A stretch of DNA of 64,000 bases from Streptomyces hundungensis (GCF_003627815.1 NZ_CP032698.1:6262001-6326000), one strand, 5' to 3'. Shown: positions 1 through 8,630, numbered from the stretch's first letter. Notes: generated by a model from the sequence alone, not told the origin. Made by a program: numbers and translations.

Positions 1-47
1 CCTCAGCCCGGCCGGCGATTGAGGACGGGGGGCTGGGGCGGAGCCGG
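1..47. repeat. Partial copy of the dispersed mosaic intergenic repeat
   Basis: The first bases hold, in reverse orientation, a piece of the motif CCGGCGATTGAGGACG followed by a GGGGCGGAGCC hairpin arm. The same two modules recur at about 20.5-21.1, 32.7-33.1 and 57.1-57.7 kb. It lies directly behind the stop codon of the first minus-strand gene, as the other copies lie behind genes. Its function is unknown; it may act as a transcript end. Confidence 0.6.
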
Positions 48-49
48 GT

Positions 50-652
50 TTAGACGACCGCGCCTCGGCCGGGGTCGTCGTCGTCCTCGTCCGGCTGCAT
101 CCGGGCGAACAACGTCGCGATCCCACCCAGGAATCCGCCCACGCCCAGCGTGGTGAGCCACCACGTCATGTCCCACCCGAAGATCGCGGCGAGGATCAGC
201 AGGAGCGGCCCGCCGATCACCCCGAGCCACGCGAACTTCGCCGCGGCGTCGGCCTCCGGCAGCGGGGGCGGCTCCGGCGGTACGAAGTGCCCCTCGTCCG
301 AGGGGTCCGAGGGGTCCGAGGGGTCGGACGGATCCGGGGCGCCCGCGCCGTCGCCCGCCGGATCCGCCGGCGTGAAGTCCCGGGGCCCGCCGACCCCCGG
401 CGCGAACACCACCGAGCTGCCGAGAGCGGGCTTGTCCAGGCCCTTGCCGGGTCCCTTCGTCTTGACCGCCGGGTCGGGCCCTTCGCCCTCCTCGGCCGTC
501 TCGTCCTCGATCAGGGCGAGATCCTCCACGGATCTGAAGGGTCTGGTGCCGGGCGGGTCGGCCGGTTCCTCGCCGTACCCCGCCACGATCGCCGCCCAGG
601 CAGCCTCTTCGTCGATCGGCTGCGGCTCGCGGTCCGCGTCGTGTTCAGCCAC
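50..652 (-). CDS. Small acidic, proline-rich membrane protein, function unknown
   Basis: A 200-residue protein. I chose the GTG at 652 because it overlaps the stop codon of the upstream esterase gene by eight bases (GTGGCTGA), which implies co-translation. The first half is acidic and low-complexity. Near the middle is a DPS repeat (DPSDPSDPSDPSDEG) encoded by tandem 9-base units around 296-335. The C-terminal part has two hydrophobic segments (AWLGVIGGPLLLILAAIFGW and LTTLGVGGFLGGIATLFA) with a short linker, then a strongly acidic tail. I do not recognise a named family. It is probably a two-helix inner-membrane protein with a disordered cytoplasmic N-terminus, made together with the esterase. 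Confidence 0.75.
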   Translation of the reverse strand: MAEHDADREPQPIDEEAAWAAIVAGYGEEPADPPGTRPFRSVEDLALIEDETAEEGEGPDPAVKTKGPGKGLDKPALGSSVVFAPGVGGPRDFTPADPAGDGAGAPDPSDPSDPSDPSDEGHFVPPEPPPLPEADAAAKFAWLGVIGGPLLLILAAIFGWDMTWWLTTLGVGGFLGGIATLFARMQPDEDDDDPGRGAVV

Positions 653-1442
653 CGGTCGTGCTCCCCTTCTTCCCGAGGCTCGGAGCGAGGCGGCCGATGA
701 ACGAGTAGCTCTCCTCGAAGATCCGCTCCGCGTCGTGGTCCAACGTCGCCACGTGGTAGCTCTGTTCCAGCAGGATCTCCTCGACATCGGTGGAGGAGAC
801 CCGGCTGAGGATCCGCGCCGAGTCGGCGGGCGGCACGACGTGGTCCTGCGGGCTGTGCAGGACCATCAACGGCTGGGTCACCTGCGGCAGTTCACCGTCG
901 ACGATCCTGAAGAAGGTGCGCAGCGAGTGCGCCGCGTGCAGCGGCACCCGGTCGTAGCCGACCTCCTGGGAGCCCTCCAGCGCGATGTCGCTGGCGATGC
1001 CCTTGGTGGACGGCACGAAGTGGCGCACCACCGGAAGGGCGCGGGCGGCCACGCCGTGCACCTTGTTGCCGGGGTTGACGAGCACGAGCCCGCTGACCGC
1101 GTCCCCGTGCTTGGCGGCGAGCCGCAGCGCCAGCGCGCCGCCCATCGACAGCCCGAAGACGAACACCTGGGTGCAGCGCTCCAGGAGCTCGCACAGGGCG
1201 CGGTCCACCTCCGCGTACCAGTCCTGCCAGCCCGTGAGCTGCATGTCCTGCCAGCGGGTGCCGTGACCGGGAAGGAGCGGCAGCGAGACCGTGAGGCCGC
1301 GCTCGGCGAGGTGGTCGGCCCAGGGCCGCAGCGACTGCGGGGAACCGGTGAAACCGTGACAGAGGAGGACGCCGACCTCTCCGCCCTCGTGGCGGAACGG
1401 CTCGGCTCCAGGGAGGACCGGCACCAGGGGTCTCCTGTTCAT
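645..1442 (-). CDS. Alpha/beta hydrolase, carboxylesterase or monoacylglycerol lipase type
   Basis: A 265-residue cytoplasmic esterase-like hydrolase. The oxyanion motif HGFTG is at residues 29-33 and the nucleophile elbow GLSMG at 97-101, with Ser99. Asp201 (in SPQDHVVPP) and His231 (in SYHVATLD) complete the triad. Length and motif order fit the Est30/monoglyceride lipase group. The ATG at 1442 is preferred over a start 96 bases upstream because homology-like sequence begins there. Neighbours are a co-translated membrane protein downstream and a divergent PlsC acyltransferase, which suggests lipid or acyl ester turnover. The substrate cannot be read from sequence. Confidence 0.88.
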   Translation of the reverse strand: MNRRPLVPVLPGAEPFRHEGGEVGVLLCHGFTGSPQSLRPWADHLAERGLTVSLPLLPGHGTRWQDMQLTGWQDWYAEVDRALCELLERCTQVFVFGLSMGGALALRLAAKHGDAVSGLVLVNPGNKVHGVAARALPVVRHFVPSTKGIASDIALEGSQEVGYDRVPLHAAHSLRTFFRIVDGELPQVTQPLMVLHSPQDHVVPPADSARILSRVSSTDVEEILLEQSYHVATLDHDAERIFEESYSFIGRLAPSLGKKGSTTGG

Positions 1443-1578
1443 CAGCGGGGCGGGGTGTGTGCGGGGGAGTCGTACTTCACGGTACGCGACCGGACCGACA
1501 CCGACCAGGGCCGTCGCGCCGGAGGCCGGGTCCGGCACGGGTTAAGGTCTGTTCGACAAGCACAGGAAGGCATCCGAG

Positions 1579-2358
1579 TTGATCTACGGCGCTATGAAGT
1601 TCTCCATCGGCGGCTCGCTGAAGCTCGCCTTCAGGCCGTGGGTGGAGGGCCTGGAGAACATCCCCGCCGAGGGTCCCGCGATCCTCGCGAGCAACCATCT
1701 CTCCTTCTCGGACTCCTTCTTCCTGCCGGCCGTCCTCGACCGCAAGGTGACGTTCATCGCCAAGGCCGAGTACTTCACCTCCCCGGGGGTCAAGGGCAAG
1801 CTGACGGCCGCCTTCTTCAAGGGCGTCGGCCAGCTCCCGGTGGACCGCTCCGGCGCCCGAGGGGCCGGCGACGCGGCGATCAAGGCCGGCATCGACGTCA
1901 TCAAGGCCGGTGGCCTGTTCGGCATCTACCCGGAGGGCACCCGCTCGCCCGACGGCCGCCTCTACCGCGGCAAGCCGGGCGGCCTCCCGAGGGTCGCCCT
2001 GGCCACCGGCGCTCCCGTCATCCCGGTCGCCATGATCGACACCGAGAAGATCCAGCCGCCGGGCAAGGTCGTCCCGAAGCTGATGCGGCCCGGCATCCGG
2101 ATCGGCAAGCCGCTCGACTTCAGCCGGTACCAGGGCATGGAGAACGACCGGTTCATCCTGCGCTCGGTGACCGACGAGGTCATGTACGAGATCATGAAGC
2201 TCTCCGGCCAGGAGTACGTCGACATCTACGCGACGGCCGCCAAGCGGCAGATCGCCGACGAGGCCAAGCGCGTCGCCGACGAGCACAGGGCCGCCGAGCG
2301 GGCGGAGAAGGCCCGCGAGATCGAGCAGGCCAAGCGGGCGGAACGGCCCGGCGACTAG
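1579..2358 (+). CDS. 1-acyl-sn-glycerol-3-phosphate acyltransferase (PlsC family)
   Basis: A membrane-associated acyltransferase of 259 residues, expected to move a fatty acyl chain onto lysophosphatidic acid or a related acceptor in phospholipid synthesis. The catalytic NHLSFSD motif (HX4D, His40 and Asp45) and the phosphate-binding EGTR at 119-122 are both present. A charged Ala/Glu/Lys/Arg tail after about residue 225 is probably a helix. The TTG at 1579 is chosen because an AGGAAGG ribosome site ends eight bases before it; the ATG at 1594 is a less well-spaced alternative. It lies 50 bases before macS, so the two may share a transcript. Confidence 0.92.
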   Translation: MIYGAMKFSIGGSLKLAFRPWVEGLENIPAEGPAILASNHLSFSDSFFLPAVLDRKVTFIAKAEYFTSPGVKGKLTAAFFKGVGQLPVDRSGARGAGDAAIKAGIDVIKAGGLFGIYPEGTRSPDGRLYRGKPGGLPRVALATGAPVIPVAMIDTEKIQPPGKVVPKLMRPGIRIGKPLDFSRYQGMENDRFILRSVTDEVMYEIMKLSGQEYVDIYATAAKRQIADEAKRVADEHRAAERAEKAREIEQAKRAERPGD

Positions 2359-2408
2359 CCGCGTCCCTCCGGGGGCGGCGGCCGGGGTGTTGGCCAGGGG
2401 GTGGGGAG

Positions 2409-3614
2409 ATGGCGAAGCGCGAACGAGTCGTCCGGATGTCGGTGGAGCTGCCCCTGTGGCGGGCGCTGACCGGCTACCGGGTGCTCACCACGCTGTACGC
2501 GCTGGCGATCTTCGCCAGCGGCTACGAGAAGTTCGAACGGCCCTGGGTCGGCATCGGCTACCTCGCGGTGCTCACCGTGTGGACCTTCGCGACCCTGCCG
2601 AGGGTGGCGAACGCGGCCGCCTGCACCAGACCCTTCCTCGCCGTCGACCTGGCCGTGATGCTGACCGGCATCCTGCTGACCCCGCTCGCGGACCTGGACG
2701 CCCAGCACGTCGACGGCCCCACCCTGCCGACCATAGCGACGGCCGGGGCGGTCCTCGCGTACGCGATCAAGGGCGGTTGGCGCTGGGCCGGGTTCGCCTC
2801 CTCGCTGGTGGCCGTCGCCAACATCGTGGAGCGCGCCCACCCCACCCGGGACACCTTCCACAACGTGGCTCTGGTGTGGATCGCCTCGATCGCGATCGGC
2901 TACATCGTCGAGGTGGCCCGGGCCAGTGAGGCCACACTCGCCCGCGCCCTGGAGATCGAGGCGGCCACCCGCGAGCGCGAGCGCCTGGCCCGCGACATCC
3001 ACGACAGCGTGCTCCAGGTGCTTGCCATGGTGCAGCGCCGCGGCACCGCCCTGGGCGGGGAGGCCGCGGAGCTGGGCCGGCTCGCCGGAGAGCAGGAGGT
3101 CGCCCTGCGCACCCTGGTCTCCAGCGGTCTGGTGGCGCCGACCCGCGCCTCCGAGGACGTCGCCAACGGCGCCGTCGTGCGGGCGGTGGAGGTCGACGAC
3201 GACCCCGCCGACGTGGACCTGCGCTCGCTGCTCGCGCGGCACGCCGGATCGAGGATCTCCTTCGCGGAGCCGGGCGCCCCGGTGCTCCTCGCGGCCCCCG
3301 CGGCACGGGAGCTCGCGGCGGCTGTCAGTGCCGCCCTGGACAATGTGCGTATGCACGCGGGGGAGTCGGCCCAGGCCTGGATCCTCGTCGAGGACTGGGG
3401 GGACGACGTGATTGTGACGGTACGGGATGACGGGCCCGGCATCCCGGCGGGCCGGCTGGAGAAGGCCGAGGGGGAGGGACGCATGGGCGTCGCCCTCTCG
3501 ATCCGCGGCCGGCTGCGCGACCTGGGCGGCACGGCGGAGCTGATCTCCGTGCCGGGCCAGGGCACAGAAGTAGAACTGAAGGTCCCACGGGGGAAGGCAG
3601 GACGGAACGGATGA
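2409..3614 (+). CDS. macS: MacS-type sensor histidine kinase
   Basis: A 401-residue histidine kinase. Residues 1-170 hold five or six hydrophobic segments (the DUF5931-type sensor part). They are followed by a coiled segment rich in Glu/Arg and the HisKA_3 box [13 protein letters not shown] with phosphoacceptor His198. The C-terminal ATPase domain shows an N-box near LDNVRMH and the DDGPGIP G1 box near residue 341. The ATG at 2409 follows a GGGGAG run. The gene overlaps macR by four bases (ATGA). Known from the family: MacRS of S. coelicolor controls actinorhodin production and morphological development. The signal sensed is not evident here. Confidence 0.93.
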   Translation: MAKRERVVRMSVELPLWRALTGYRVLTTLYALAIFASGYEKFERPWVGIGYLAVLTVWTFATLPRVANAAACTRPFLAVDLAVMLTGILLTPLADLDAQHVDGPTLPTIATAGAVLAYAIKGGWRWAGFASSLVAVANIVERAHPTRDTFHNVALVWIASIAIGYIVEVARASEATLARALEIEAATRERERLARDIHDSVLQVLAMVQRRGTALGGEAAELGRLAGEQEVALRTLVSSGLVAPTRASEDVANGAVVRAVEVDDDPADVDLRSLLARHAGSRISFAEPGAPVLLAAPAARELAAAVSAALDNVRMHAGESAQAWILVEDWGDDVIVTVRDDGPGIPAGRLEKAEGEGRMGVALSIRGRLRDLGGTAELISVPGQGTEVELKVPRGKAGRNG

Positions 3615-4300
3615 CGCAGCAGCACACGCCGCGGGCGGACGCGACGGTGAGGGTGATGGTGGTCGACGACCACCCGATGTGGCGCGACGCGGTCGCCCGC
3701 GATCTCGCCGCCGCCGGGTTCGAGGTGGTCGCCACGGCAGGTGACGGCCCCCAGGCGGTGCGCCGGGCCCGGGCCGCGGCGCCCGACGTCCTGGTCCTCG
3801 ACCTCAATCTGCCGGGCATGCCGGGCGCCCAGGTCTGCAAGGAACTGGTCGCCGCCAACCCGGCGTTGAGGGTGCTGGTCCTGTCGGCCTCGGGCGAGCA
3901 CGCGGACGTGCTGGAGGCGGTCAAGTCGGGCGCGCTCGGCTATCTCCTCAAGTCGGCCAGCACCGAGGAGCTGATCGACGCGGTGCGCCGCACGGCCGTC
4001 GGCGACCCGGTGTTCACCCCCGGCCTGGCCGGCCTCGTCCTCGGGGAGTACCGCAGGCTCGCCCGCGATCCCGCACCCGCGGCCGCCGACGAACCGAACG
4101 CGCCCCGGCTCACCGAGCGCGAGACCGAGGTGCTGCGCCTGGTCGCCAAGGGCCTGAGCTACAAGCAGATAGCCGAGCGCCTGGTCATCTCGCACCGCAC
4201 CGTGCAGAACCACGTCCAGAACACCCTGGGCAAGCTCCAGTTGCACAACAGGGTGGAGCTGGTGCGGTACGCGATCGAGGCCGGTCTCGACGACGCCTGA
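3611..4300 (+). CDS. macR: MacR-type LuxR-family response regulator
   Basis: A response regulator of 229 residues. The receiver domain has the acidic pair DD at 19-20, phosphoacceptor Asp64 in VLDLNLPG, and Lys114 in YLLKSAS. A linker around 140-160 leads into a LuxR/GerE helix-turn-helix ([22 protein letters not shown]...[15 protein letters not shown]). It starts inside the macS stop codon, so the pair is translationally coupled. It presumably acts as the dimeric transcription factor phosphorylated by MacS. The published MacR operator is an inverted repeat of TGAGTAC and GTACTCA; no good copy lies just upstream of macS. Confidence 0.93.
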   Translation: MTQQHTPRADATVRVMVVDDHPMWRDAVARDLAAAGFEVVATAGDGPQAVRRARAAAPDVLVLDLNLPGMPGAQVCKELVAANPALRVLVLSASGEHADVLEAVKSGALGYLLKSASTEELIDAVRRTAVGDPVFTPGLAGLVLGEYRRLARDPAPAAADEPNAPRLTERETEVLRLVAKGLSYKQIAERLVISHRTVQNHVQNTLGKLQLHNRVELVRYAIEAGLDDA

Positions 4301-4380
4301 GCGCATCCCCCGTACGAGTGATCGACGGTTCGTCAACTCCCGTACCGATCAAGGGAATTGACCTTCCGCCCCATCCCGGA

Positions 4381-4394
4381 GTGACGTACGTCAC
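4381..4394 (+). promoter_or_regulatory. Crp-like operator in the pfkA promoter region
   Basis: The perfect 14-base palindrome GTGACGTACGTCAC sits 48-61 bases before the pfkA start. It fits the Streptomyces Crp consensus GTG-N6-GNCAC exactly. A second half-copy, GTACGTCAC, follows at 4411-4419, 25 bases downstream in the same orientation. A TAGCGT hexamer lies between them at 4398-4403 and could be the -10 box. That cAMP-Crp acts here is inference from motif match and from the glycolytic target. Confidence 0.6.
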
Positions 4395-4441
4395 CACTAG
4401 CGTGGACGGCGTACGTCACTCCCAGGTGAAGGGACCATTCC

Positions 4442-5470
4442 ATGCGGGTCGGAGTACTGACCGGAGGCGGTGACTGCCCCGGGCTCAACGCCGTCATCCG
4501 GGGCATCGTCCGCAAGGGTGTGCAGGAGTACGGATACGAGTTCACCGGGTTCAAGGACGGCTGGCGCGGGCCCCTGGAGGGCGCCACCGTGAAGCTGGAC
4601 ATCCCGGCGGTGCGCGGCATCCTGCCGCGCGGCGGCACCATCCTCGGCTCCTCGCGCACCAACCCCCTCAAGGCGGAGAACGGGGTCCGCCGCATCAAGG
4701 AGAACCTCACCAAGTACGAGATCGACGCCGTGATCGCGATCGGCGGCGAGGACACCCTGGGTGTCGCGGCCCGCCTCAGCGACGAGTACGGCATCCCCTG
4801 CGTCGGCGTCCCCAAGACGATCGACAACGACCTGTCCGCCACCGACTACACCTTCGGGTTCAACACCGCCGTCGGCATCGCGACGGAGGCCATCGACCGG
4901 CTGCACACCACGGCCGAGTCCCACATGCGGGTCCTCGTCGTCGAGGTCATGGGGCGGCACGCGGGCTGGATCGCGCTGCACTCCGGTCTGGCCGGCGGCG
5001 CCAACGTCATCCTCATCCCCGAGCAGCGCTTCGACGTCGACCAGGTCTGCGCGTGGGTCACCTCCCGCTTCAAGGCCTCCTACGCCCCGATCGTCTGCAT
5101 CGCCGAGGGCGCCATGCCCAAGGACGGCGAGATGATCCTCAAGGACGGCACCCTCGACTCCTTCGGGCACGTACGCCTCTCCGGCGTCGGCGAATGGCTC
5201 GCCAAGGAGATCGAGAAGCGCACCGGCAAGGAGGCCAGGACCACCGTCCTCGGCCATGTGCAGCGCGGCGGCACCCCGAGCGCGTTCGACCGGTGGCTGG
5301 CGACCCGCTTCGGACTGCACGCCATCGAGGCGGTGCGCGACGGCGCCTTCGGCACGATGGTCGCGCTGCGCGGCACCGACATCGTGCGGGTGCCGATCTC
5401 GGAGGCGACCGCCAAGCTGAAGACCGTCGACCCCGCGCTCTACGCCGAGGTGGGTGTCTTCTTCGGCTGA
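4442..5470 (+). CDS. pfkA: 6-phosphofructokinase
   Basis: Phosphorylates fructose 6-phosphate to the 1,6-bisphosphate, the committed step of glycolysis. The protein has 342 residues, with GGGDCPGLNAVIR at the N-terminus, GGEDTLG for the phosphoryl donor, PKTIDNDL with the catalytic Asp, and MGRHAGWIA and RGGTPSAFDR for substrate. The Asp in GGEDT and the Lys in PKTIDND are residues usual for pyrophosphate-dependent enzymes, where the E. coli ATP enzyme has Gly. Known from the family: streptomycete enzymes of this sequence type have been reported as ATP-dependent. So the donor should not be assigned from these residues alone. The ATG at 4442 follows GGTGAAGGGA. Confidence 0.95.
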   Translation: MRVGVLTGGGDCPGLNAVIRGIVRKGVQEYGYEFTGFKDGWRGPLEGATVKLDIPAVRGILPRGGTILGSSRTNPLKAENGVRRIKENLTKYEIDAVIAIGGEDTLGVAARLSDEYGIPCVGVPKTIDNDLSATDYTFGFNTAVGIATEAIDRLHTTAESHMRVLVVEVMGRHAGWIALHSGLAGGANVILIPEQRFDVDQVCAWVTSRFKASYAPIVCIAEGAMPKDGEMILKDGTLDSFGHVRLSGVGEWLAKEIEKRTGKEARTTVLGHVQRGGTPSAFDRWLATRFGLHAIEAVRDGAFGTMVALRGTDIVRVPISEATAKLKTVDPALYAEVGVFFG

Positions 5471-5490
5471 TCCGGCCGGGCGGGGCGAGG

Positions 5491-5525
5491 CTGTGGGCCG
5501 TATATTCGCGCTATCCGGCCCATAG
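5491..5525 (+). terminator. Stem-loop between pfkA and the hydroxyacid dehydrogenase
   Basis: CTGTGGGCCG at 5491-5500 pairs with CGGCCCATAG at 5516-5525 (ten base pairs, one G-U) around an A/T-rich 15-base loop. No U-run follows, so it could be a terminator, an RNA stability element, or part of the promoter of the next gene. Confidence 0.4.
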
Positions 5526-5581
5526 CCCTCACCACGGTCGATGGGGTGGGAAAGCGCCCCTTCGCCCCTTCAGGGAGAGTC

Positions 5582-6580
5582 GTGGACATCCTCGCGTTCG
5601 GCGTGCAGGCCGACGAGAAGCCGCTGATCGAGCGCGCCTTCGCGGGCCGCCACCCGGTGCGCTGCCTGGACGTCTTCCTCAGCGAGGACACCGCCCCGAT
5701 CGCCGCCGGGTACGAGGCGATCTCCACCAGCGTCAACGCCCGTCTGGACGCCCGCGTGCTCCAGAGCCTCGCCGCGGGCGGCACGCGGATGATCGCCCAG
5801 CGCTCCACCGGCTTCAACAACATCGACCTGGAGACGGCCGCCCGCCTCGGCCTCACCATCGCGCGGGTCTCCAGCTACTCCCCGTACTCGGTCGCCGAAT
5901 TCGCCTGGACCCTGGCGATGGCCGTCAACCGGCGCATCGTGCGGGCCTCCAACCGCACCCGCGACTTCGACTTCCGCCTCGACGGGCTGCTCGGGCGCGA
6001 CCTTCGGGGCCGCACCGTCGGGGTGCTCGGCACCGGGAAGATCGGCGAGGCGTTCACCCGGATCGCGCACGGCTTCGGCATGTACCTGCTCGGCTGGGAC
6101 GTGGCCCACAACCCGTCCTGCGTCGAGCTCGGCATGAACTACGTCGACAAGGACGAACTCTTCGCACGCGCCGACGTGATCAGCCTGCATGTGCCGCTGC
6201 TGCCCTCCACCCAGCACATCGTGGGGCGCGCGGAACTCGCCTCGATGAAGGACGACGCGATCCTGGTCAACTCCAGCCGCGGCGGTCTCATCGACACCGA
6301 CGCGCTGGTGGGCGAGTTGCGCAAGGGCCGCTTCGCCGGGGTGGGCCTGGACGTGTACGAGGCCGAGGCGGGCCTGTTCTTCCTCGACAAGTCCCTGGAG
6401 GCCGTCGAGGACGACACGCTGGCCCGGCTCGTGACCTTCCCCAACGTGGTGGTCACCTCGCACCAGGCGTACTTCACCCAGGAGGCGGTGGGCCAGATCG
6501 TCGCGGCCACGGCTGAGAACGTGACGGCCTACGTCGAAGGCCGTCACACCGAGAACGTGCTGGTCCCCGCCCCCTGGTGA
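5582..6580 (+). CDS. D-isomer-specific 2-hydroxyacid dehydrogenase (D-lactate dehydrogenase-like)
   Basis: A 332-residue NAD-dependent dehydrogenase that interconverts a 2-keto acid and its D-2-hydroxy acid, most like D-lactate dehydrogenase. It shows QRSTGFNNIDL in the catalytic domain, the Rossmann motif GVLGTGKIG, the conserved VNSSRGGLIDTDAL, and the catalytic His in TSHQAYFTQEA. The GTG at 5582 is chosen over an ATG at 5546 because GGGAGA lies four bases before it and family proteins begin at this point. It follows pfkA in the same direction and may reduce pyruvate made by glycolysis. It converges on trpEG with only 23 bases between the stops. Confidence 0.88.
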   Translation: MDILAFGVQADEKPLIERAFAGRHPVRCLDVFLSEDTAPIAAGYEAISTSVNARLDARVLQSLAAGGTRMIAQRSTGFNNIDLETAARLGLTIARVSSYSPYSVAEFAWTLAMAVNRRIVRASNRTRDFDFRLDGLLGRDLRGRTVGVLGTGKIGEAFTRIAHGFGMYLLGWDVAHNPSCVELGMNYVDKDELFARADVISLHVPLLPSTQHIVGRAELASMKDDAILVNSSRGGLIDTDALVGELRKGRFAGVGLDVYEAEAGLFFLDKSLEAVEDDTLARLVTFPNVVVTSHQAYFTQEAVGQIVAATAENVTAYVEGRHTENVLVPAPW

Positions 6581-6603
6581 GGCGGCGGTGAGGCGGCGCG
6601 GGT

Positions 6604-8454
6604 TCAGCGCGCCGCCGCCACCCCCGCGAGGAGTTCGTGGACGAGCTCGGGTCCGCGCAGGGTCAGTACCGACTCCGGGTGGAACTGGACGCCCGCGTAG
6701 CCGGGGCCGCGCAGCGCGTGCACCTCGTGCGTCACCGGGTCCCGCGCGATCTCCACGCCGGGCAGCTCGCCCTCGTACCGCGCCGCGAAGCTGTTGTAGA
6801 ACCCGACCGTCTCGGCCTGCCCGAACAGGTCGATCCGCAGCTGCGCGCCCTGGTGGGGCTCCCGCTTGCGCACGATGTCCAGGCCGAGCTCGGCGGCGAT
6901 CAGCTCATGGCCCAGGCACACGCCGAGCAGCCCGTGCCGGTGCGAGCCCAGCAACTCCGCGGCCAGCGGACGCAGCAGCGCCATCTTCGGGTCGGCCGCG
7001 TCCGAGGGGTCGCCGGGTCCCGGGCCGAGGACCACCGGGCCCCGATGGGCGAGCGCCCGCTCCCGCAGCCCGGGGGTGTCGTGGCGCAGCACCGAGACGT
7101 CGAGGCCCGCCGAGCGCAGCACATGCGCGAGCATCGCCGTGAACGTGTCCTCCGCGTCCACCACGAGCGCCGAACCGCTCGGCGCGGCCGGCCGCTCCCG
7201 CATCCGCAGCCAGAACGGCGCGAGGTCGGCCCGCCGGGCGTCCAGGGCGGCCCGCACCCGGGGGTCGTCGGCGAGCCGGGGGCGTACCGCGTCGGTGGCC
7301 GGGCGGCCGGGCCGCACACCGAGCGCCGCGAGGACACCGGCGGCCTTCGCATGGGTCTCGGCGACCTCGCCCGCCGGGTCGGAGTGGCGCACGAGGGTGG
7401 CGCCGACCGGAACCCTGAGGTGCCCCTCGGGGGAGATGTCCGCGGTGCGGATCAGGATCGGGGAGTCGAGCGTCTGGGCGCCGCCCGCGTCCCGGCCGAG
7501 CAGGGCGAGCGCGCCCGCGTAGTAGCCGCGCCCGCCGTCCTCGTACCGTTCGATGACACGGCAGGCGTTCTGCACGGGCGAGCCGGTGACCGTCGCCGCG
7601 AACATCGTCTCCTTCAGGACCTCGCGCACGTCCAGGGAGGAGCGTCCCCTCAACTCGTACTCGGTGTGGGCGAGATGGGCCATCTCCTTGAGGCGGGGGC
7701 CGATCACCACGCCGCCCATGTCGCCGACGGTGCACATCATCTTGAGTTCCTCGTCGACGACCATCGACAGCTCGTCGGTCTCCTTGGGGTCGGCGAGGAA
7801 GCCGAGCAGGTCCTCGGGGGTGGGGCCGGAGGCCGGGTAGCGGTAGGTCCCGCTGATCGGGTTCATGACGACCGTGCCGCCGGACATCCGCACATGCACC
7901 TCGGGACTCGCCCCCACCAGGGTGCGGTCACCGGTACGCACCACATACGTCCAGTACGCGCCCCGCTCGCCCGCGAGGAGCCGGCGGAACAGGGCGAGCG
8001 CGTCGGCCCGGCCGAAGCCGGGGATCTCGCCGGTGAAGGTGCGCCGGATGACGAAGTTGGCGCCCTCGCCGCGGCCGATCTCGTCGTCGATCACCCGCCG
8101 TACGATCCCCGCGTACTCCTCGTCGCCGACGTCGAAGCCGCCGCCCTCGACCCGCACCTCGTGTGCGGGCAGCTCGGCGAGCGCGTCGGCGAGCGGCAGC
8201 TCGTGCCGTTCGTCGGCGACCAGCACCGCGAGCGGGGTCTTGTCGTCGCGGACGTCGAAACCGCGCTCCCTGATCTGCCGGAACGGCACCAGGGCGAGCG
8301 CGGGCCGGTCCCCGACGGGCAGGTCGGCGAGGCGCTCCACCTCGTGGACCTCGCCGATCAACAGCTCGACGGTGTCGTGGTCGTGGCCCGGGGTGCGCCG
8401 GCGCAGCAGCGCGAACGGCGGGCAGTTCTCGTCCAACAGCCTCTGGATGAACAT
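6604..8454 (-). CDS. trpEG: Fused anthranilate synthase (TrpE-TrpG in one chain)
   Basis: Converts chorismate and glutamine to anthranilate, the first step of tryptophan synthesis. A single 616-residue chain. The chorismate-binding TrpE part covers about residues 90-390 (GANFVIRRTF, NPISGTYRYP, DELSMVVDEELKMM, ATVTGSPVQNACRVIERYE). The class I glutamine amidotransferase part covers about 425-616, with the nucleophile Cys in LLGVCLGHEL and the His-Glu pair in FHPESVL. The fused layout resembles PhzE-like and streptomycete TrpE(G) enzymes. The ATG at 8454 follows GGAAGGA. Expression is controlled by the Trp-codon leader and attenuator just upstream, so a primary-metabolism role is more likely than phenazine synthesis. 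Confidence 0.93.
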   Translation of the reverse strand: MFIQRLLDENCPPFALLRRRTPGHDHDTVELLIGEVHEVERLADLPVGDRPALALVPFRQIRERGFDVRDDKTPLAVLVADERHELPLADALAELPAHEVRVEGGGFDVGDEEYAGIVRRVIDDEIGRGEGANFVIRRTFTGEIPGFGRADALALFRRLLAGERGAYWTYVVRTGDRTLVGASPEVHVRMSGGTVVMNPISGTYRYPASGPTPEDLLGFLADPKETDELSMVVDEELKMMCTVGDMGGVVIGPRLKEMAHLAHTEYELRGRSSLDVREVLKETMFAATVTGSPVQNACRVIERYEDGGRGYYAGALALLGRDAGGAQTLDSPILIRTADISPEGHLRVPVGATLVRHSDPAGEVAETHAKAAGVLAALGVRPGRPATDAVRPRLADDPRVRAALDARRADLAPFWLRMRERPAAPSGSALVVDAEDTFTAMLAHVLRSAGLDVSVLRHDTPGLRERALAHRGPVVLGPGPGDPSDAADPKMALLRPLAAELLGSHRHGLLGVCLGHELIAAELGLDIVRKREPHQGAQLRIDLFGQAETVGFYNSFAARYEGELPGVEIARDPVTHEVHALRGPGYAGVQFHPESVLTLRGPELVHELLAGVAAAR

Positions 8455-8508
8455 GAGTTGGGGGTTCCTTCCGGTGGTGCGAGGGAGGAACGGCCCCGGG
8501 AAAACGCG

Positions 8509-8534
8509 GAAGGCCGCCCCTCGGGGCGGCCTTC
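8509..8534 (-). terminator. trp attenuator terminator hairpin
   Basis: GAAGGCCGCCCC at 8509-8520 pairs perfectly with GGGGCGGCCTTC at 8523-8534. On the minus strand the hairpin is followed by CGCGTTTT, an intrinsic terminator. It lies between the leader peptide stop (8558) and the trpEG start (8454), the expected place for a tryptophan attenuator. Confidence 0.85.
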
Positions 8535-8557
8535 GCGAGTCTGTGTACGCGCAGAGA

Positions 8558-8614
8558 TCAGCGGGCCGCCGGATGAGCGGTCCACCACCAGTTCTGGGTC
8601 GAGTGCGCGAACAT
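8558..8614 (-). CDS. trpL: trp leader peptide with three tandem Trp codons
   Basis: An 18-codon reading frame, MFAHSTQNWWWTAHPAAR, with three consecutive TGG codons. When charged tryptophanyl-tRNA is scarce, ribosomes stall at the Trp codons and the downstream hairpin at 8509-8534 should not form, so trpEG is read through. Published streptomycete trpE leader peptides have the same NWWWTAHPAA core. There is no ribosome site before the ATG. A TAGAGT hexamer at 8627-8622 lies seven bases upstream of it, so the transcript probably starts at the ATG itself. Confidence 0.9.
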   Translation of the reverse strand: MFAHSTQNWWWTAHPAAR

Positions 8615-8621
8615 GGCGGGC

Positions 8622-8627
8622 ACTCTA
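8622..8627 (-). promoter_or_regulatory. -10 box of the trp leader transcript
   Basis: TAGAGT on the minus strand ends seven bases before the leader peptide ATG (8614), which places the start of transcription at or next to that ATG. No clear -35 box is seen because the sequence upstream is the hairpin at 8631-8658. Confidence 0.55.
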
Positions 8628-8630
8628 CCC

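Noticed and set aside
150..2408. Long plus-strand open frame that continues into macS
   Set aside because: It runs antisense through the membrane protein and esterase genes and out of frame through plsC. Family sequence begins only at the ATG at 2409.
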